From Sphingobacteriaceae bacterium (lineage in GTDB: Bacteria; Bacteroidota; Bacteroidia; B-17B0; Aurantibacillaceae): DNA of 64,000 nucleotides. A model generated the notes under the pieces. It was not told the origin of the DNA. It searched no databases and saw nothing but the letters and a program-made list of their open reading frames with translations. The stretch is from positions 52,501 to 116,500 of the forward strand of contig JADJLA010000007.1 of NCBI GenBank assembly GCA_016705695.1, written 5' to 3'. The position numbers were made by a program, and so were the translations under genes. Of this stretch, positions 1 to 8,579 are shown in pieces (position 1 is the stretch's first letter; each line of letters starts with the position of its first letter).

Positions 1-258
1 GTTAGAAAATTGAGGGGCGCTGACTCTAGTACGAGAGGACCGAGTCGGACGAACCGCTGGTATACCTGTTGTGGAGCTAATCTGCACCGCAGGGTAGCCA
101 TGTTCGGATGAGATAAGCGCTGAAAGCATCTAAGTGCGAAACTCACCTCAAGATAAGTTTTCTTTACAAGGATCCTGGAAGATGACCAGGTTGATAGGCT
201 ATAGATGTACAGTCAGTAATGGCAAAGTCAAGTAGTACTAATTATCCGTAAGCTTTCT
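1..258 (+). rRNA. 23S rRNA, 3' end (partial)
   Basis: The window opens inside the last domain of 23S rRNA. The sarcin-ricin loop (AGTACGAGAGGACC) is at about 29-42, and the universally conserved tail with GGTTGATAGGC and AGTACTAAT follows at about 191-242. The 5' part lies outside the window. The end is placed by alignment from memory with the E. coli 3' end and may be off by a few bases. A 5S gene follows on the same strand, as expected for an rrn operon. Confidence 0.95.
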
Positions 259-326
259 ATTGTGTAGCAACACCGCTAACTCGTGTCTTTTTTCAATTTG
301 TTTTATATTAAAGTTAAAAGCAAATG

Positions 327-370
327 AAGTCAAAAGCCAAAAAGGTTCAATTCTTTTTGTCTTTTGTCTT
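327..370. repeat. A/T-rich imperfect palindrome in the 23S-5S spacer
   Basis: The arm 327-344 (AAGTCAAAAGCCAAAAAG) pairs with 353-370 with two mismatches in 18, around an 8-nt loop. A second element of the same design, also followed by TAAACTTTT, lies between nusG and rplK (32532-32572). It is therefore a dispersed repeat and not an rRNA-specific structure. Confidence 0.6.
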
Positions 371-391
371 TAAACTTTTTACTTGATCCCT

Positions 392-503
<112 letters not shown>

Positions 504-514
504 TTTTAAACGAG

Positions 515-543
515 AAAGCCTCAGAGAAATCTGAGGCTTTTTT
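515..543 (+). terminator. Terminator of the rrn operon (hairpin 1)
   Basis: The stem AAAGCCTCAGA / TCTGAGGCTTT with a GAAA loop is followed by a T run, 11 nt after the end of 5S. It is a textbook intrinsic terminator. Confidence 0.85.
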
Positions 544-561
544 ATTTACCAAAAGTATGTC

Positions 562-595
562 TCCCGATGCTCGCGCGAAAAGCGCTCGATCGGGA
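562..595. repeat. TCCCGAT...ATCGGGA inverted repeat (long variant)
   Basis: The outer arms TCCCGAT and ATCGGGA enclose a GC-rich centre containing GCTCGCGCGAAAAGCGCTC. The outer arms match the TCCCGATAGCTATCGGGA palindromes at 30225, 44655 and 53291. The element sits between two copies of a 5S-tail/terminator module. It lies in no gene; the reading frame through it is an artefact. Confidence 0.6.
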
Positions 596-656
596 TTGCA
601 CAGCACTAAATCACCACGTTCTTAAGAGCTGCTGCAAGATGCCAATTTTAAAAGTC

Positions 657-686
657 AAAAAGCCTTACAGAAATGTAAGGCTTTTT
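657..686 (+). terminator. Duplicated terminator (hairpin 2)
   Basis: The stem AAAAAGCCTTACA / TGTAAGGCTTTTT has the same GAAA loop as hairpin 1. It is preceded at about 638-652 by GATGCCAATTTTAAA, identical to the 3' end of 5S at 496-510. The module '5S tail plus terminator' is thus present twice, with compensatory stem changes. Confidence 0.7.
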
Positions 687-720
687 GCATTTATAGTAAT
701 TACAAAAAGCAATAACAAAA

Positions 721-753
721 AAAAACCATCACGATTTATTGTGATGGCTTTTT
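721..753 (+). terminator. Third terminator-like hairpin
   Basis: CCATCAC at 726-732 pairs with GTGATGG at 741-747, flanked by A5 and CT5. It could terminate in either direction and also lies beyond the end of the minus-strand lipoprotein operon that ends at 867. Confidence 0.6.
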
Positions 754-866
754 GTTTTATAAATAAGGAAGGTAAATTCTATTGCGTTGTAAAACAAAAA
801 CATAAGCTCATTGAAAACGAGATTTAAGTTTAGAGCCGAAGCGAATTTTGTAATTTAATATAGTTG

Positions 867-1388
867 TTATCTTGTTTTATCGTAATCAACAGTGCCATTA
901 CTTATTGTATAGCTTTTTCCACTTACGGTATTTGTTATAAAACTGAACGTAGCTTTAAACTTATTTAAGATTCCTTGGTTTTGAGGTAGAGTATCCATTA
1001 AGGTTACAGTAATGGTGCCGGTGTTTGCATTAAAATATACATTGGCGGTATCTTTATAACTAGCAAAAGCACCAACTGAAGTTCCAATAGTGTATGTTCC
1101 CGTTCCGTGCATAACGCCAAGATTAATTGAAGTGAAGGGGTTATTTAATGAATTTTGGCCTCCAAAAGAATACGAGTATCCGGATTTAGAAATAAAAACA
1201 CCGGTAAACGGAGAGTTTACCATTGCCCAATCTGCATTATCCACTTTAGCAGTCATAGTATTTAATACAGGAGTTGATCCTGTTGTTGTAGTAGCTGCCG
1301 GAGGTGGTGTTTCATCTTTTTTCTTACAAGCAAAAAACATAAGTGTTATTGCTAATGCTGTAGTGCTTATTTTGATTACTGTTTTCAT
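867..1388 (-). CDS. Surface lipoprotein, function unknown
   Basis: A 173-residue protein whose N-terminus is a lipoprotein signal: a hydrophobic stretch ending in the lipobox MFFAC, with Cys at about residue 21 as the lipidated residue. The next residues, KKKDE, resemble the lipoprotein export signal described in Capnocytophaga (K followed by two acidic residues), so surface exposure is plausible by inference. A P/T-rich linker follows, then a beta-rich domain of about 130 residues with no catalytic motif that I recognise. It is the last gene of the 11636-867 run, 11 nt behind the barrel gene. Small lipoproteins of this kind are common in Bacteroidota; function unknown. Confidence 0.8.
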   Translation of the reverse strand: MKTVIKISTTALAITLMFFACKKKDETPPPAATTTTGSTPVLNTMTAKVDNADWAMVNSPFTGVFISKSGYSYSFGGQNSLNNPFTSINLGVMHGTGTYTIGTSVGAFASYKDTANVYFNANTGTITVTLMDTLPQNQGILNKFKATFSFITNTVSGKSYTISNGTVDYDKTR

Positions 1389-1399
1389 ATTGTTTTATT

Positions 1400-3139
1400 T
1401 TAAAAGCTATAATTTAGGCCCAAATTACAATTAAATTCATTAAAAGCAACGGCCGTTGCAATTGTTTTCAATTTTTGAATATATGTAGCACTCAATGAAA
1501 AATTAAAGCGTCCTATTTTTTCGTTTTTTAATTTTGGACTATAATTAACCGCTAATCTATGATTAAATATTTCATTGGTTTTTACATTGTTTGTTATCAT
1601 TTGATTATACGAACTTCCTAATGTAATTCGAAGTAAATTTTTATAAAGCACTTGACTAATATTTACATTAGGACCATAATAAAGAATATTGAATCCGGTT
1701 AAAATACTTTTATTATAGTTAATCACAGTGTTGATTCCTGTTTTACTTTGAGTAAATTGAATTGTGTATCCAGCATTTGAATTACTCACCGTACTTGGTA
1801 ATTTAATGTCTACACCGGAGCCAAAAGCACCAGGATCAGCAATCGCCCCTTGATCTTGTCCGGTAACTTGATAATTACTGGTGAACATTACATTATGTTT
1901 GTATTTTGTTTTACCAAAATTATAACTAACACTGGTCATTCCGTTTTGCGATAACTGATAAAAATTTAGAGTATCTAAAGTGTTTCTGTAAAACGGATCG
2001 GTTTGTGGGCGTTGTTTAGTGAAGCTGCTAAAGTTACTAAAGCTTCCGGTTAAACTCCAGTGTTGATCAGGATTATATGATGCGTTAAACGAGCCAACCC
2101 ATCTTTTAGTTGTGTTGAGTTTAGAGTTGTCGAGATTATTGCGCTGTAAGCCTGTGTTGGATGAAAGATTTAGTTTTCCCTTGAGTAGAGTTATAGATGG
2201 AGCAAGAGTGAAATTCTCAAGATCATTATTAAAGTAATAAGCGCCTAAGGTTTTGTAATCTGGATTTACTCTTTCGTAATTGAAGTTGATCCCAAAAGTT
2301 TTAAAGCGATATCCCAAACTGCCTTTATAGGCCGAGAAGAATTGAGATGTTGCGCTTGGTGTAAATATTAAAGGCAGTTGATTAAATGGAGGGCTATTAA
2401 CATCAGAAGGAGAATTTAAATTACGAGTTAATCCACTCAAAGCGTATTCAGCTTCCAGCGTTAATGATTTAAGCAAAGTGGTTTTACCAACAGCACTTAT
2501 AACGGTGTTTTCCATTGGAGTAATGTTAGTGTTGATAGGAGCAAAGGTTAGGGACCGAACATCGTCTTTAGCAGCAAAATAAATTAGTTTAATGCCATGT
2601 CCACTTTTTTCGTAACCTGCATAAGCTCCCCATCCCATTCGCTTGTATGCCATATTTATATCTGAATTGTTTTCAAAATCAAACTCAGTTGCTTTTTTAA
2701 ACCTTCCGTACAAGGCAGCGAACTTAAAGTTCTTTGGAGTTAATTCAATTCCCGCTCCTGCAAAAATATGATTGGCCATTGTGTATTGGGAAAAATTCAT
2801 TGAAGTTATTCCTGCATATCCTTTGACCCATTTATAAGTAGGATTGAAGCTTTGAATATTATATTGCTGCGTATAATTCAACTGATTATTACTATAGCTA
2901 AAGTTAAATGGCAATGTTATTCCTAATATATTTCCGGTGATGTTTCCGTTAACAAAGTAAGTATATGGTTGTCTTCTGTCAGGAATGCCTGAAGCGTTGT
3001 AAAAGACAGATGTGTAATTTAAACCGCCACTTACTTTAAGCATATCTTTTTTTCCAATATTTTCAAGATCTTGGGCATGAGTTTCAGGGCTGAAGACAAA
3101 CGTCACAAGGAATAAAATATATTTAACTAATTCTTTCAA
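1400..3139 (-). CDS. Outer-membrane beta-barrel protein, function unknown
   Basis: A 579-residue protein with an N-terminal signal peptide ending in THAQ and a body of alternating short beta strands rich in Y, F, N and G. The C-terminus ends LGLNYSF, i.e. a terminal aromatic residue typical of BAM-inserted barrels. The start is a TTG one base after the TAG of the preceding gene (TAG-A-TTG), which gives a complete signal peptide; no ATG does so. It resembles conserved hypothetical outer-membrane proteins of Bacteroidota, but I cannot name a family. Its position directly after a T9SS-tailed protein suggests an anchor or partner in the outer membrane (inference). Confidence 0.8.
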   Translation of the reverse strand: MKELVKYILFLVTFVFSPETHAQDLENIGKKDMLKVSGGLNYTSVFYNASGIPDRRQPYTYFVNGNITGNILGITLPFNFSYSNNQLNYTQQYNIQSFNPTYKWVKGYAGITSMNFSQYTMANHIFAGAGIELTPKNFKFAALYGRFKKATEFDFENNSDINMAYKRMGWGAYAGYEKSGHGIKLIYFAAKDDVRSLTFAPINTNITPMENTVISAVGKTTLLKSLTLEAEYALSGLTRNLNSPSDVNSPPFNQLPLIFTPSATSQFFSAYKGSLGYRFKTFGINFNYERVNPDYKTLGAYYFNNDLENFTLAPSITLLKGKLNLSSNTGLQRNNLDNSKLNTTKRWVGSFNASYNPDQHWSLTGSFSNFSSFTKQRPQTDPFYRNTLDTLNFYQLSQNGMTSVSYNFGKTKYKHNVMFTSNYQVTGQDQGAIADPGAFGSGVDIKLPSTVSNSNAGYTIQFTQSKTGINTVINYNKSILTGFNILYYGPNVNISQVLYKNLLRITLGSSYNQMITNNVKTNEIFNHRLAVNYSPKLKNEKIGRFNFSLSATYIQKLKTIATAVAFNEFNCNLGLNYSF

Positions 3140-3140
3140 T

Positions 3141-6100
3141 CTATTTGTTTATGATAAATGCTTTGTTTTTTGCATCATATTCTGCAATTACTCTCAGTAG
3201 GTAACTTCCATTCTGTAAAAAAGACACATCAATAGGCAATGTAATAGAGATCACATCATAAAAGTTTTGTTGATAATGTTTATATGGACTAATGTCCCAA
3301 ACCTGAATACTAGCATTTTGTTTTTTGTAGAACTCAACATAAACATTGAATTGACCTGTATTTGGGTTAGGGTAGAGACTAAATGTTTTTATTCCGTTAG
3401 CGTTTGTGTAGTTCGCAGTAAGAGAATCGTAAGGAGCAAATCGCACCAATTTACTTGTATTGATAATGCAATTGCCGTAAAAACCTTTCATGGTGATAGA
3501 AAAATTTCCTGTATCGCTACAAACTACAATAGGGCTAAACATTGTGCCTCCTATTTTTATAACATTTACTGGAAAGACCCATGCTACACTATCGGGTTTT
3601 GGTATACTAATATCAACTAGCACGATCGTATCACCCAAAGAGTTTTTTGTGCTAGCAAGAAATTTTGGAGTAGGCAAATTATTACCGGCGCTAACAGAAA
3701 CGCTTGTTTGTCTTAAACAACCTATACTGTCTTTTATAACCACATTGTAATTTCCAAAAGGGATACTGGTAAAAGAATTGCTACTAGAGAATGTTGTTCC
3801 GCTGTTGATGGAGTATTTGTAAGGCTGAATACCGCCTTTAGCAAAAATCAAGATAGTTCCTGTTGTGTTGTCGTTACAGCTTCTATAAGCAATGATTGAA
3901 TCTTGAATGTCGGAAGGGATGTTAACTAAAATTGCACTTGTACCAATACACGATCCACTTGTGGCCGTAACAAAATAATTTGTTGTAATTGAACTTGAGA
4001 CCATAACGGAGCTGCCTGTTTGACCATTACTCCATGAATACGACACAGGAGATAATGTGCCAATGGCCTGTGCAGTTAACGTGGCGGAACTAGATTTGCA
4101 AACCGTAAAATTATTGCTTGTGGCTAATATTATGGAGTTGGTTTGAATTATGTTTAAAGAGTCTTTTTTAAGACAACCATTATCTGAATTATAAATTTCG
4201 AGTATGTATTTCCCTGATGTGGAAATTGTATTGGGATTTGTAATGGTAGAAGTGCTCGGCGTTTTCCATAAAGCAGTACAATTACTTGGTGAAAAAATGG
4301 CGGATAATGAGGCTGTATAAATACTACAATTTAATTCAGTATTTATTGTGCTTGTTATTATTGCTGTTGGAAAAGTATTGTCTTGATTTACAAGAGCAAC
4401 AATAGAGCTATCGCTACAATTATTGTCATTGCGTTTAACGATCAGTTTTAAATTATTGAGCGAGGTAATTGCTGCAGGATTTGGATAAAGGGAATTACTA
4501 GAAACGCTTTTCCAAGTAATATTAACGCCGCTTGTGTCTGAAGCACCCACTAAATTAACTACAGGTTGAAAGCAAGTTATCGTGTCAATGGGAGTAAGCG
4601 CATTAATATAAGTGTGCGATGTTATATATGCATTTGGAGGGATCTTGCCATTTTTAATAATAATTAAACTGCTATCGGAGCATCCTACAAAAGTATCCGT
4701 TGCAATTGCATAATAGTTTCCTGGGGTTTTTGCAAAGTAGGGTGCTGATGTATAAGTTGTGCTGATAGCAAATCTATATTTAAAAATAGTATTAGTGTTG
4801 CTTGCAGATGAGATTAATGCAATGGAATCAGGAATACAGATCACTGTTTGTGGACTTGTTGGCGCAGTAAAAGCCGGCTTTGGTTTTACGCTTACAGTAA
4901 TGAGTGTACTTGTATTAAAGCAATTGCCTTTGCCGATAACTGTATATGTAGTAGTTATTGTAGGACTCGCAGCAACGGTTAATCCACTTGTTGCGCTTAA
5001 TCCAACAGGCGGAGACCAACTGTATGTATTTGCGCCATTACCTGCTAACGTTGCAGACGCACCTTCGCAAATGGTGTAGGTTAATGCTGTCCCTGTAAGT
5101 AGATTAGAGTATTTGGTAAGATAAGTTGAGTTAATTCCTGTAGTACTAAGAGTATATGAGCTTGGACTTGGATCAAAATCGGAAACAGTGGTAAAGTAAC
5201 CTGTATTGTGTATATTGTCAAATGCATCTATGTGAACGCACCGCCCCTGATCATCGCCAATTCCACCCATTGCCCCTGCACATAAAAAGTTTCCATTTGG
5301 ATCGAGTTTAGAAATATAAATATCATTATTTCCTACTGAAGTAAGATTGTATGTAGCTGCACCTGGATCAAAGTCAGCAGTTCCTTGAAAATTTCCTGAA
5401 ACGTAAATGTTATTACTTTGATCAACCTCTATGGAGTATCCATTTTCTAGGGATGTTCCTCCCATAACTCTCCCCCAAACATAATCCCCCAATGAATTCA
5501 GTTTCGAAACAAAGATGTCGTTAGATCCTAGGCTAGGAAGACTCTGAACAAAATTGATGTCGGGATCAAAGTCGGCAGGGCCATTCATAAATCCGGTTGT
5601 AAGGATATTACCATTATTATCAATTACGATTGATTGACCGTATATGCTGCCACCATTACCTTCTAGTGCTCTTGCGAATACAAGACTCCCTGCGCTATTC
5701 AGCTTCCATATAAATGCTGAAGGACCTGCTGTTGCAGATAAAGTGGTTATGCCAGCGCCTGGATCAAAGTCTGCGTTATAGCCAATATATCCTGTAGTAT
5801 ATATATTTCCAGAGGCATCGGTTTGTAGTGAGTAAGCACTATCATCAAACAAGCTTCCTGCTGTTGCCGCCCAAATGTAATTACCATTCATATCTAATTT
5901 AAGAACGAAAACATCTTTAAATCCTACCGTGGTGAAAGTGTTTATTCCAGGGCCTGGATTAAGATCTACCGTACCTTGAAAAAACCCCGTAATTAAAACA
6001 TTATAAGTGTTGTCAACTTTAATAGAATATGATAAGTCGGAAATTGTACCACCTACTGAATTAGCCCATATAAAATTACCATTTGAATCGTATTTTGCTA

Positions 6101-6536
6101 TGAAACAATCATGCACTCCATTGGATAAAAGATTTGAAACGCTTGGTCCAGGGTCAAAATCAACAGTACCCGTAAAAGTACCAGTTGCATATATATTGCC
6201 AGAAGCATCTTTAGTAATACTATTAGCGCCACTTAGTCCTGCCACACCTCCCATTTGTTTAGCCCATAATAAATTACCATTTACATCAAGTTTGGTAATG
6301 TACATATCGGCTAAACCAATTGAGCTTAGATTATAAGTTCCTACCCCTGGATCAAAATCAACGGTGCCGTTAAATTGACCGCCATTGATAACGTTTCCCG
6401 TGGGATCGCTTATAGTTGAAAAACCCATGCTACCATTTCCTTCAAGTCCATTTGCCCAGTCTAATACTTGTTGGGCTAGGCATTTTTGTGTTCCAAAAAT
6501 GAATATAGTAATGAATATTATTAATTTCATTTTCAT
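3141..6536 (-). CDS. SBBP-repeat/Ig-like secreted protein with T9SS sorting domain
   Basis: A 1131-residue secreted protein. After the signal peptide (ending CLAQQ) come seven or eight repeats of about 65 residues, each with a DFDPG motif and an (L/I)WA..MGG motif, matching SBBP/beta-propeller-type repeats (about residues 25-470). Ig-like/PKD-type modules with CEGASATL- and CKSSSATL-like starts follow (about 475-1040). The last 80 residues begin FSLYPNPNTGQF and form a type A T9SS C-terminal sorting domain, so export through the type IX system and attachment or release at the surface are expected. The ATG directly abuts the TAA of the upstream Fn3 gene (TAAATG). Probably an adhesin or matrix protein; ligand unknown. 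Confidence 0.88.
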   Translation of the reverse strand: MKMKLIIFITIFIFGTQKCLAQQVLDWANGLEGNGSMGFSTISDPTGNVINGGQFNGTVDFDPGVGTYNLSSIGLADMYITKLDVNGNLLWAKQMGGVAGLSGANSITKDASGNIYATGTFTGTVDFDPGPSVSNLLSNGVHDCFIAKYDSNGNFIWANSVGGTISDLSYSIKVDNTYNVLITGFFQGTVDLNPGPGINTFTTVGFKDVFVLKLDMNGNYIWAATAGSLFDDSAYSLQTDASGNIYTTGYIGYNADFDPGAGITTLSATAGPSAFIWKLNSAGSLVFARALEGNGGSIYGQSIVIDNNGNILTTGFMNGPADFDPDINFVQSLPSLGSNDIFVSKLNSLGDYVWGRVMGGTSLENGYSIEVDQSNNIYVSGNFQGTADFDPGAATYNLTSVGNNDIYISKLDPNGNFLCAGAMGGIGDDQGRCVHIDAFDNIHNTGYFTTVSDFDPSPSSYTLSTTGINSTYLTKYSNLLTGTALTYTICEGASATLAGNGANTYSWSPPVGLSATSGLTVAASPTITTTYTVIGKGNCFNTSTLITVSVKPKPAFTAPTSPQTVICIPDSIALISSASNTNTIFKYRFAISTTYTSAPYFAKTPGNYYAIATDTFVGCSDSSLIIIKNGKIPPNAYITSHTYINALTPIDTITCFQPVVNLVGASDTSGVNITWKSVSSNSLYPNPAAITSLNNLKLIVKRNDNNCSDSSIVALVNQDNTFPTAIITSTINTELNCSIYTASLSAIFSPSNCTALWKTPSTSTITNPNTISTSGKYILEIYNSDNGCLKKDSLNIIQTNSIILATSNNFTVCKSSSATLTAQAIGTLSPVSYSWSNGQTGSSVMVSSSITTNYFVTATSGSCIGTSAILVNIPSDIQDSIIAYRSCNDNTTGTILIFAKGGIQPYKYSINSGTTFSSSNSFTSIPFGNYNVVIKDSIGCLRQTSVSVSAGNNLPTPKFLASTKNSLGDTIVLVDISIPKPDSVAWVFPVNVIKIGGTMFSPIVVCSDTGNFSITMKGFYGNCIINTSKLVRFAPYDSLTANYTNANGIKTFSLYPNPNTGQFNVYVEFYKKQNASIQVWDISPYKHYQQNFYDVISITLPIDVSFLQNGSYLLRVIAEYDAKNKAFIINK
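5160..6420 (-). repeat. Seven tandem ~195-200 bp coding repeats (SBBP units)
   Basis: A GGATCAAARTC-like segment (encoding DFDPG) recurs near 5172, 5363, 5563, 5761, 5955, 6150 and 6351, a period of about 191-201 bp or 65 residues. The copies have diverged, so this is an old protein repeat and not a recent DNA expansion. Confidence 0.75.
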
Positions 6537-8579
6537 TTAATACTCTACAGTTACAGGTGAACTAATTATACTTTCTGCTCCGTTTGCCATGGCAGCCTTA
6601 ATTCTATATTCATAAACATTTCCCATATTCACTGTTTTATCTGTGAATTGTAAGGTGTTTCCTTCCAGAGTTTTTACAATAGTTGGAATTTCATCTTTCT
6701 TGGATCGGTAAATAACATATTTTTCTACATTTTTTTCATCGTACTTCCAAGTAAGGTCAATTTTCTTCGAGGTTCTATCAACAGTAAATGTTATATCGTT
6801 AATTTTTTTTCGGAAGCCTGTTTCAAATAAAACATCAAGGGATCTAGAGTAGGAAATATTCTTGTCTTCATCACTAGATCTCAATTGATATTCATAAGTT
6901 TGTCCAGGCTCAACAAGAGTATCTAATATAATTCCTGTTGAATCTTTTGGATCGAATGTATAATAGTCTTTAAATTCAATTTCGTCTATTTTCTTTTTGA
7001 ATAGTATTTCTTTGTTTACATCATCACTGTTACTTAATATATATCTAACTTCAATACAGTTTGTTTTTTGACTTACAGAGACTAATATTGGCGCTTGTGG
7101 AGGAATAGTGTCTGGACGTTTAACTTCAATGGCCTCTGATAAAGCTGAGGCGTTGAAATTATTGTCGGACGCAGCGATCTTATAATAGATCTTTTTGCTT
7201 AATGTTTTAAGATTTAATTTGTCGGTAGTAAATGAATCTGTAATAAATTTATTATTGATCTGAACAAATTCATCATTAAGTCTGTTTGATTTGAAAAGTT
7301 TATATCCCTGTAGGTCTGATTCCTTACTTTTTGTCCAGCTTATTGTAACGATCCCTTTCTTGTCTACGATAGCTTTTAAGTCTTTTGGCGAAGCAGGCGC
7401 AATAGTATCAATTATATTTGCAAATCGTGAGTATGAGAATAGTGTATCATCATTTATCAAAACCGCAGCAACTCTATAAAAGTTTAGTTGACCGGGTGAT
7501 CTATCACTGTAGTTCAAGTTTGTTGAACTTTCATAGATAGTTTTGTAAACGCCATTGTCTTTATCACTCCTCATTAGAATGTATTTTTTAGGAAGTGTGG
7601 TTTCTTTGTCGTCTTCCATTCTCCATTTAAGTTTCACCATTTTGTTTTGGATCACTTTAGCGCTATCTATAAAGGGAATGGAGGTTACATCTGTTATGGA
7701 AATGGTAGTGAAAACATTAGACGCATCACCCTCTTCGCCAAAAAAATTGATCCCTTTTATATGGTAATAGTATTTTTTGTTTGCTTCACGCATTGTGTCG
7801 CCATAATGGATGTAACGTTTGTTTTTTTCAAATTGAGTGCTTAATAAAATAACTGGAGAGCGATTAACTTTTTTAAAATTTACATTGTCGGTTGACCGAT
7901 ATATATTATAACCTGAGTAGTCGCTATTATAATTAGCCGCTTGCCAATTAATGGTACAAACTCTCTTCTTGCTTTTCCCCTTCAAGTCGGTAATGTTTTT
8001 GTTTGTGGAAAGCTGCGAAGCATCAATGTCCAAAGAGAGTAATTGGTTTGTAGTGGCGCTCATTGAATTTGTGTACATCGCAATTTTATAAGTGTATTTT
8101 TTTGAATTGCTGATCGAAGAATCTGCTAAATATAAACCACATGCGTTCGCTATATCTCTATCAAGATCGCATGATAGTAACATCATGTCAAAGGTCATTT
8201 TTTCAAATTTCGTTTTTTCATCAGCGGCTAGTTTTTCGTTAGTATTGGTTGGATATAACATGCTGTATATAAAACCGGCCTTGTCTTTATCTTTTCTGAA
8301 TAATTTCATCCAGTTAAGCGTATCTGCTATATGAAATGATCGCAAAAGATCTTCGATCACAATAGAATTTGTCAAAACCCCATTAATATTGTCATATCTC
8401 ACCACTTCTATTGCTTTGGCTGTTGTTTCATCAAATGAAGTTTTGTTTTTAGGCAATACTCTTAATACAACTTTGTTTTTCTTCGTAAAATGTTTCACAA
8501 AGATCAGATCGTTTGTTTGCGATGCTAATTTATCGCTTCCGATCAACATCAATAGTAATATGTAAATAACTGATCTCAT
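6537..8579 (-). CDS. Secreted fibronectin type III repeat protein
   Basis: A 680-residue protein with a signal peptide (about residues 1-20, ending LASQ). The first 200 residues are of unknown fold. From about residue 205 at least four or five Fn3-like domains follow, each with the W...YN(I/L)YRS signature (for example YSGYNIYRS, LQGYKLFKS, VEKYVIYRS) and a Y(Y/E)Y(R/H)IKA-type G strand. There is no T9SS tail and no catalytic motif. Its ATG abuts the TAA of the 1018-aa gene and its TAA abuts the ATG of the SBBP gene, so the three are almost certainly translationally coupled. Likely a structural or binding component of a surface complex (inference). Confidence 0.82.
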   Translation of the reverse strand: MRSVIYILLLMLIGSDKLASQTNDLIFVKHFTKKNKVVLRVLPKNKTSFDETTAKAIEVVRYDNINGVLTNSIVIEDLLRSFHIADTLNWMKLFRKDKDKAGFIYSMLYPTNTNEKLAADEKTKFEKMTFDMMLLSCDLDRDIANACGLYLADSSISNSKKYTYKIAMYTNSMSATTNQLLSLDIDASQLSTNKNITDLKGKSKKRVCTINWQAANYNSDYSGYNIYRSTDNVNFKKVNRSPVILLSTQFEKNKRYIHYGDTMREANKKYYYHIKGINFFGEEGDASNVFTTISITDVTSIPFIDSAKVIQNKMVKLKWRMEDDKETTLPKKYILMRSDKDNGVYKTIYESSTNLNYSDRSPGQLNFYRVAAVLINDDTLFSYSRFANIIDTIAPASPKDLKAIVDKKGIVTISWTKSKESDLQGYKLFKSNRLNDEFVQINNKFITDSFTTDKLNLKTLSKKIYYKIAASDNNFNASALSEAIEVKRPDTIPPQAPILVSVSQKTNCIEVRYILSNSDDVNKEILFKKKIDEIEFKDYYTFDPKDSTGIILDTLVEPGQTYEYQLRSSDEDKNISYSRSLDVLFETGFRKKINDITFTVDRTSKKIDLTWKYDEKNVEKYVIYRSKKDEIPTIVKTLEGNTLQFTDKTVNMGNVYEYRIKAAMANGAESIISSPVTVEY

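Noticed and set aside
5160..6420. Evenly spaced ~195-bp repeats as a CRISPR-like or DNA satellite array
   Set aside because: The period is a multiple of three, the copies are diverged and they encode SBBP-type protein repeats; there are no short identical repeats with unique spacers. No CRISPR array was seen in the window.
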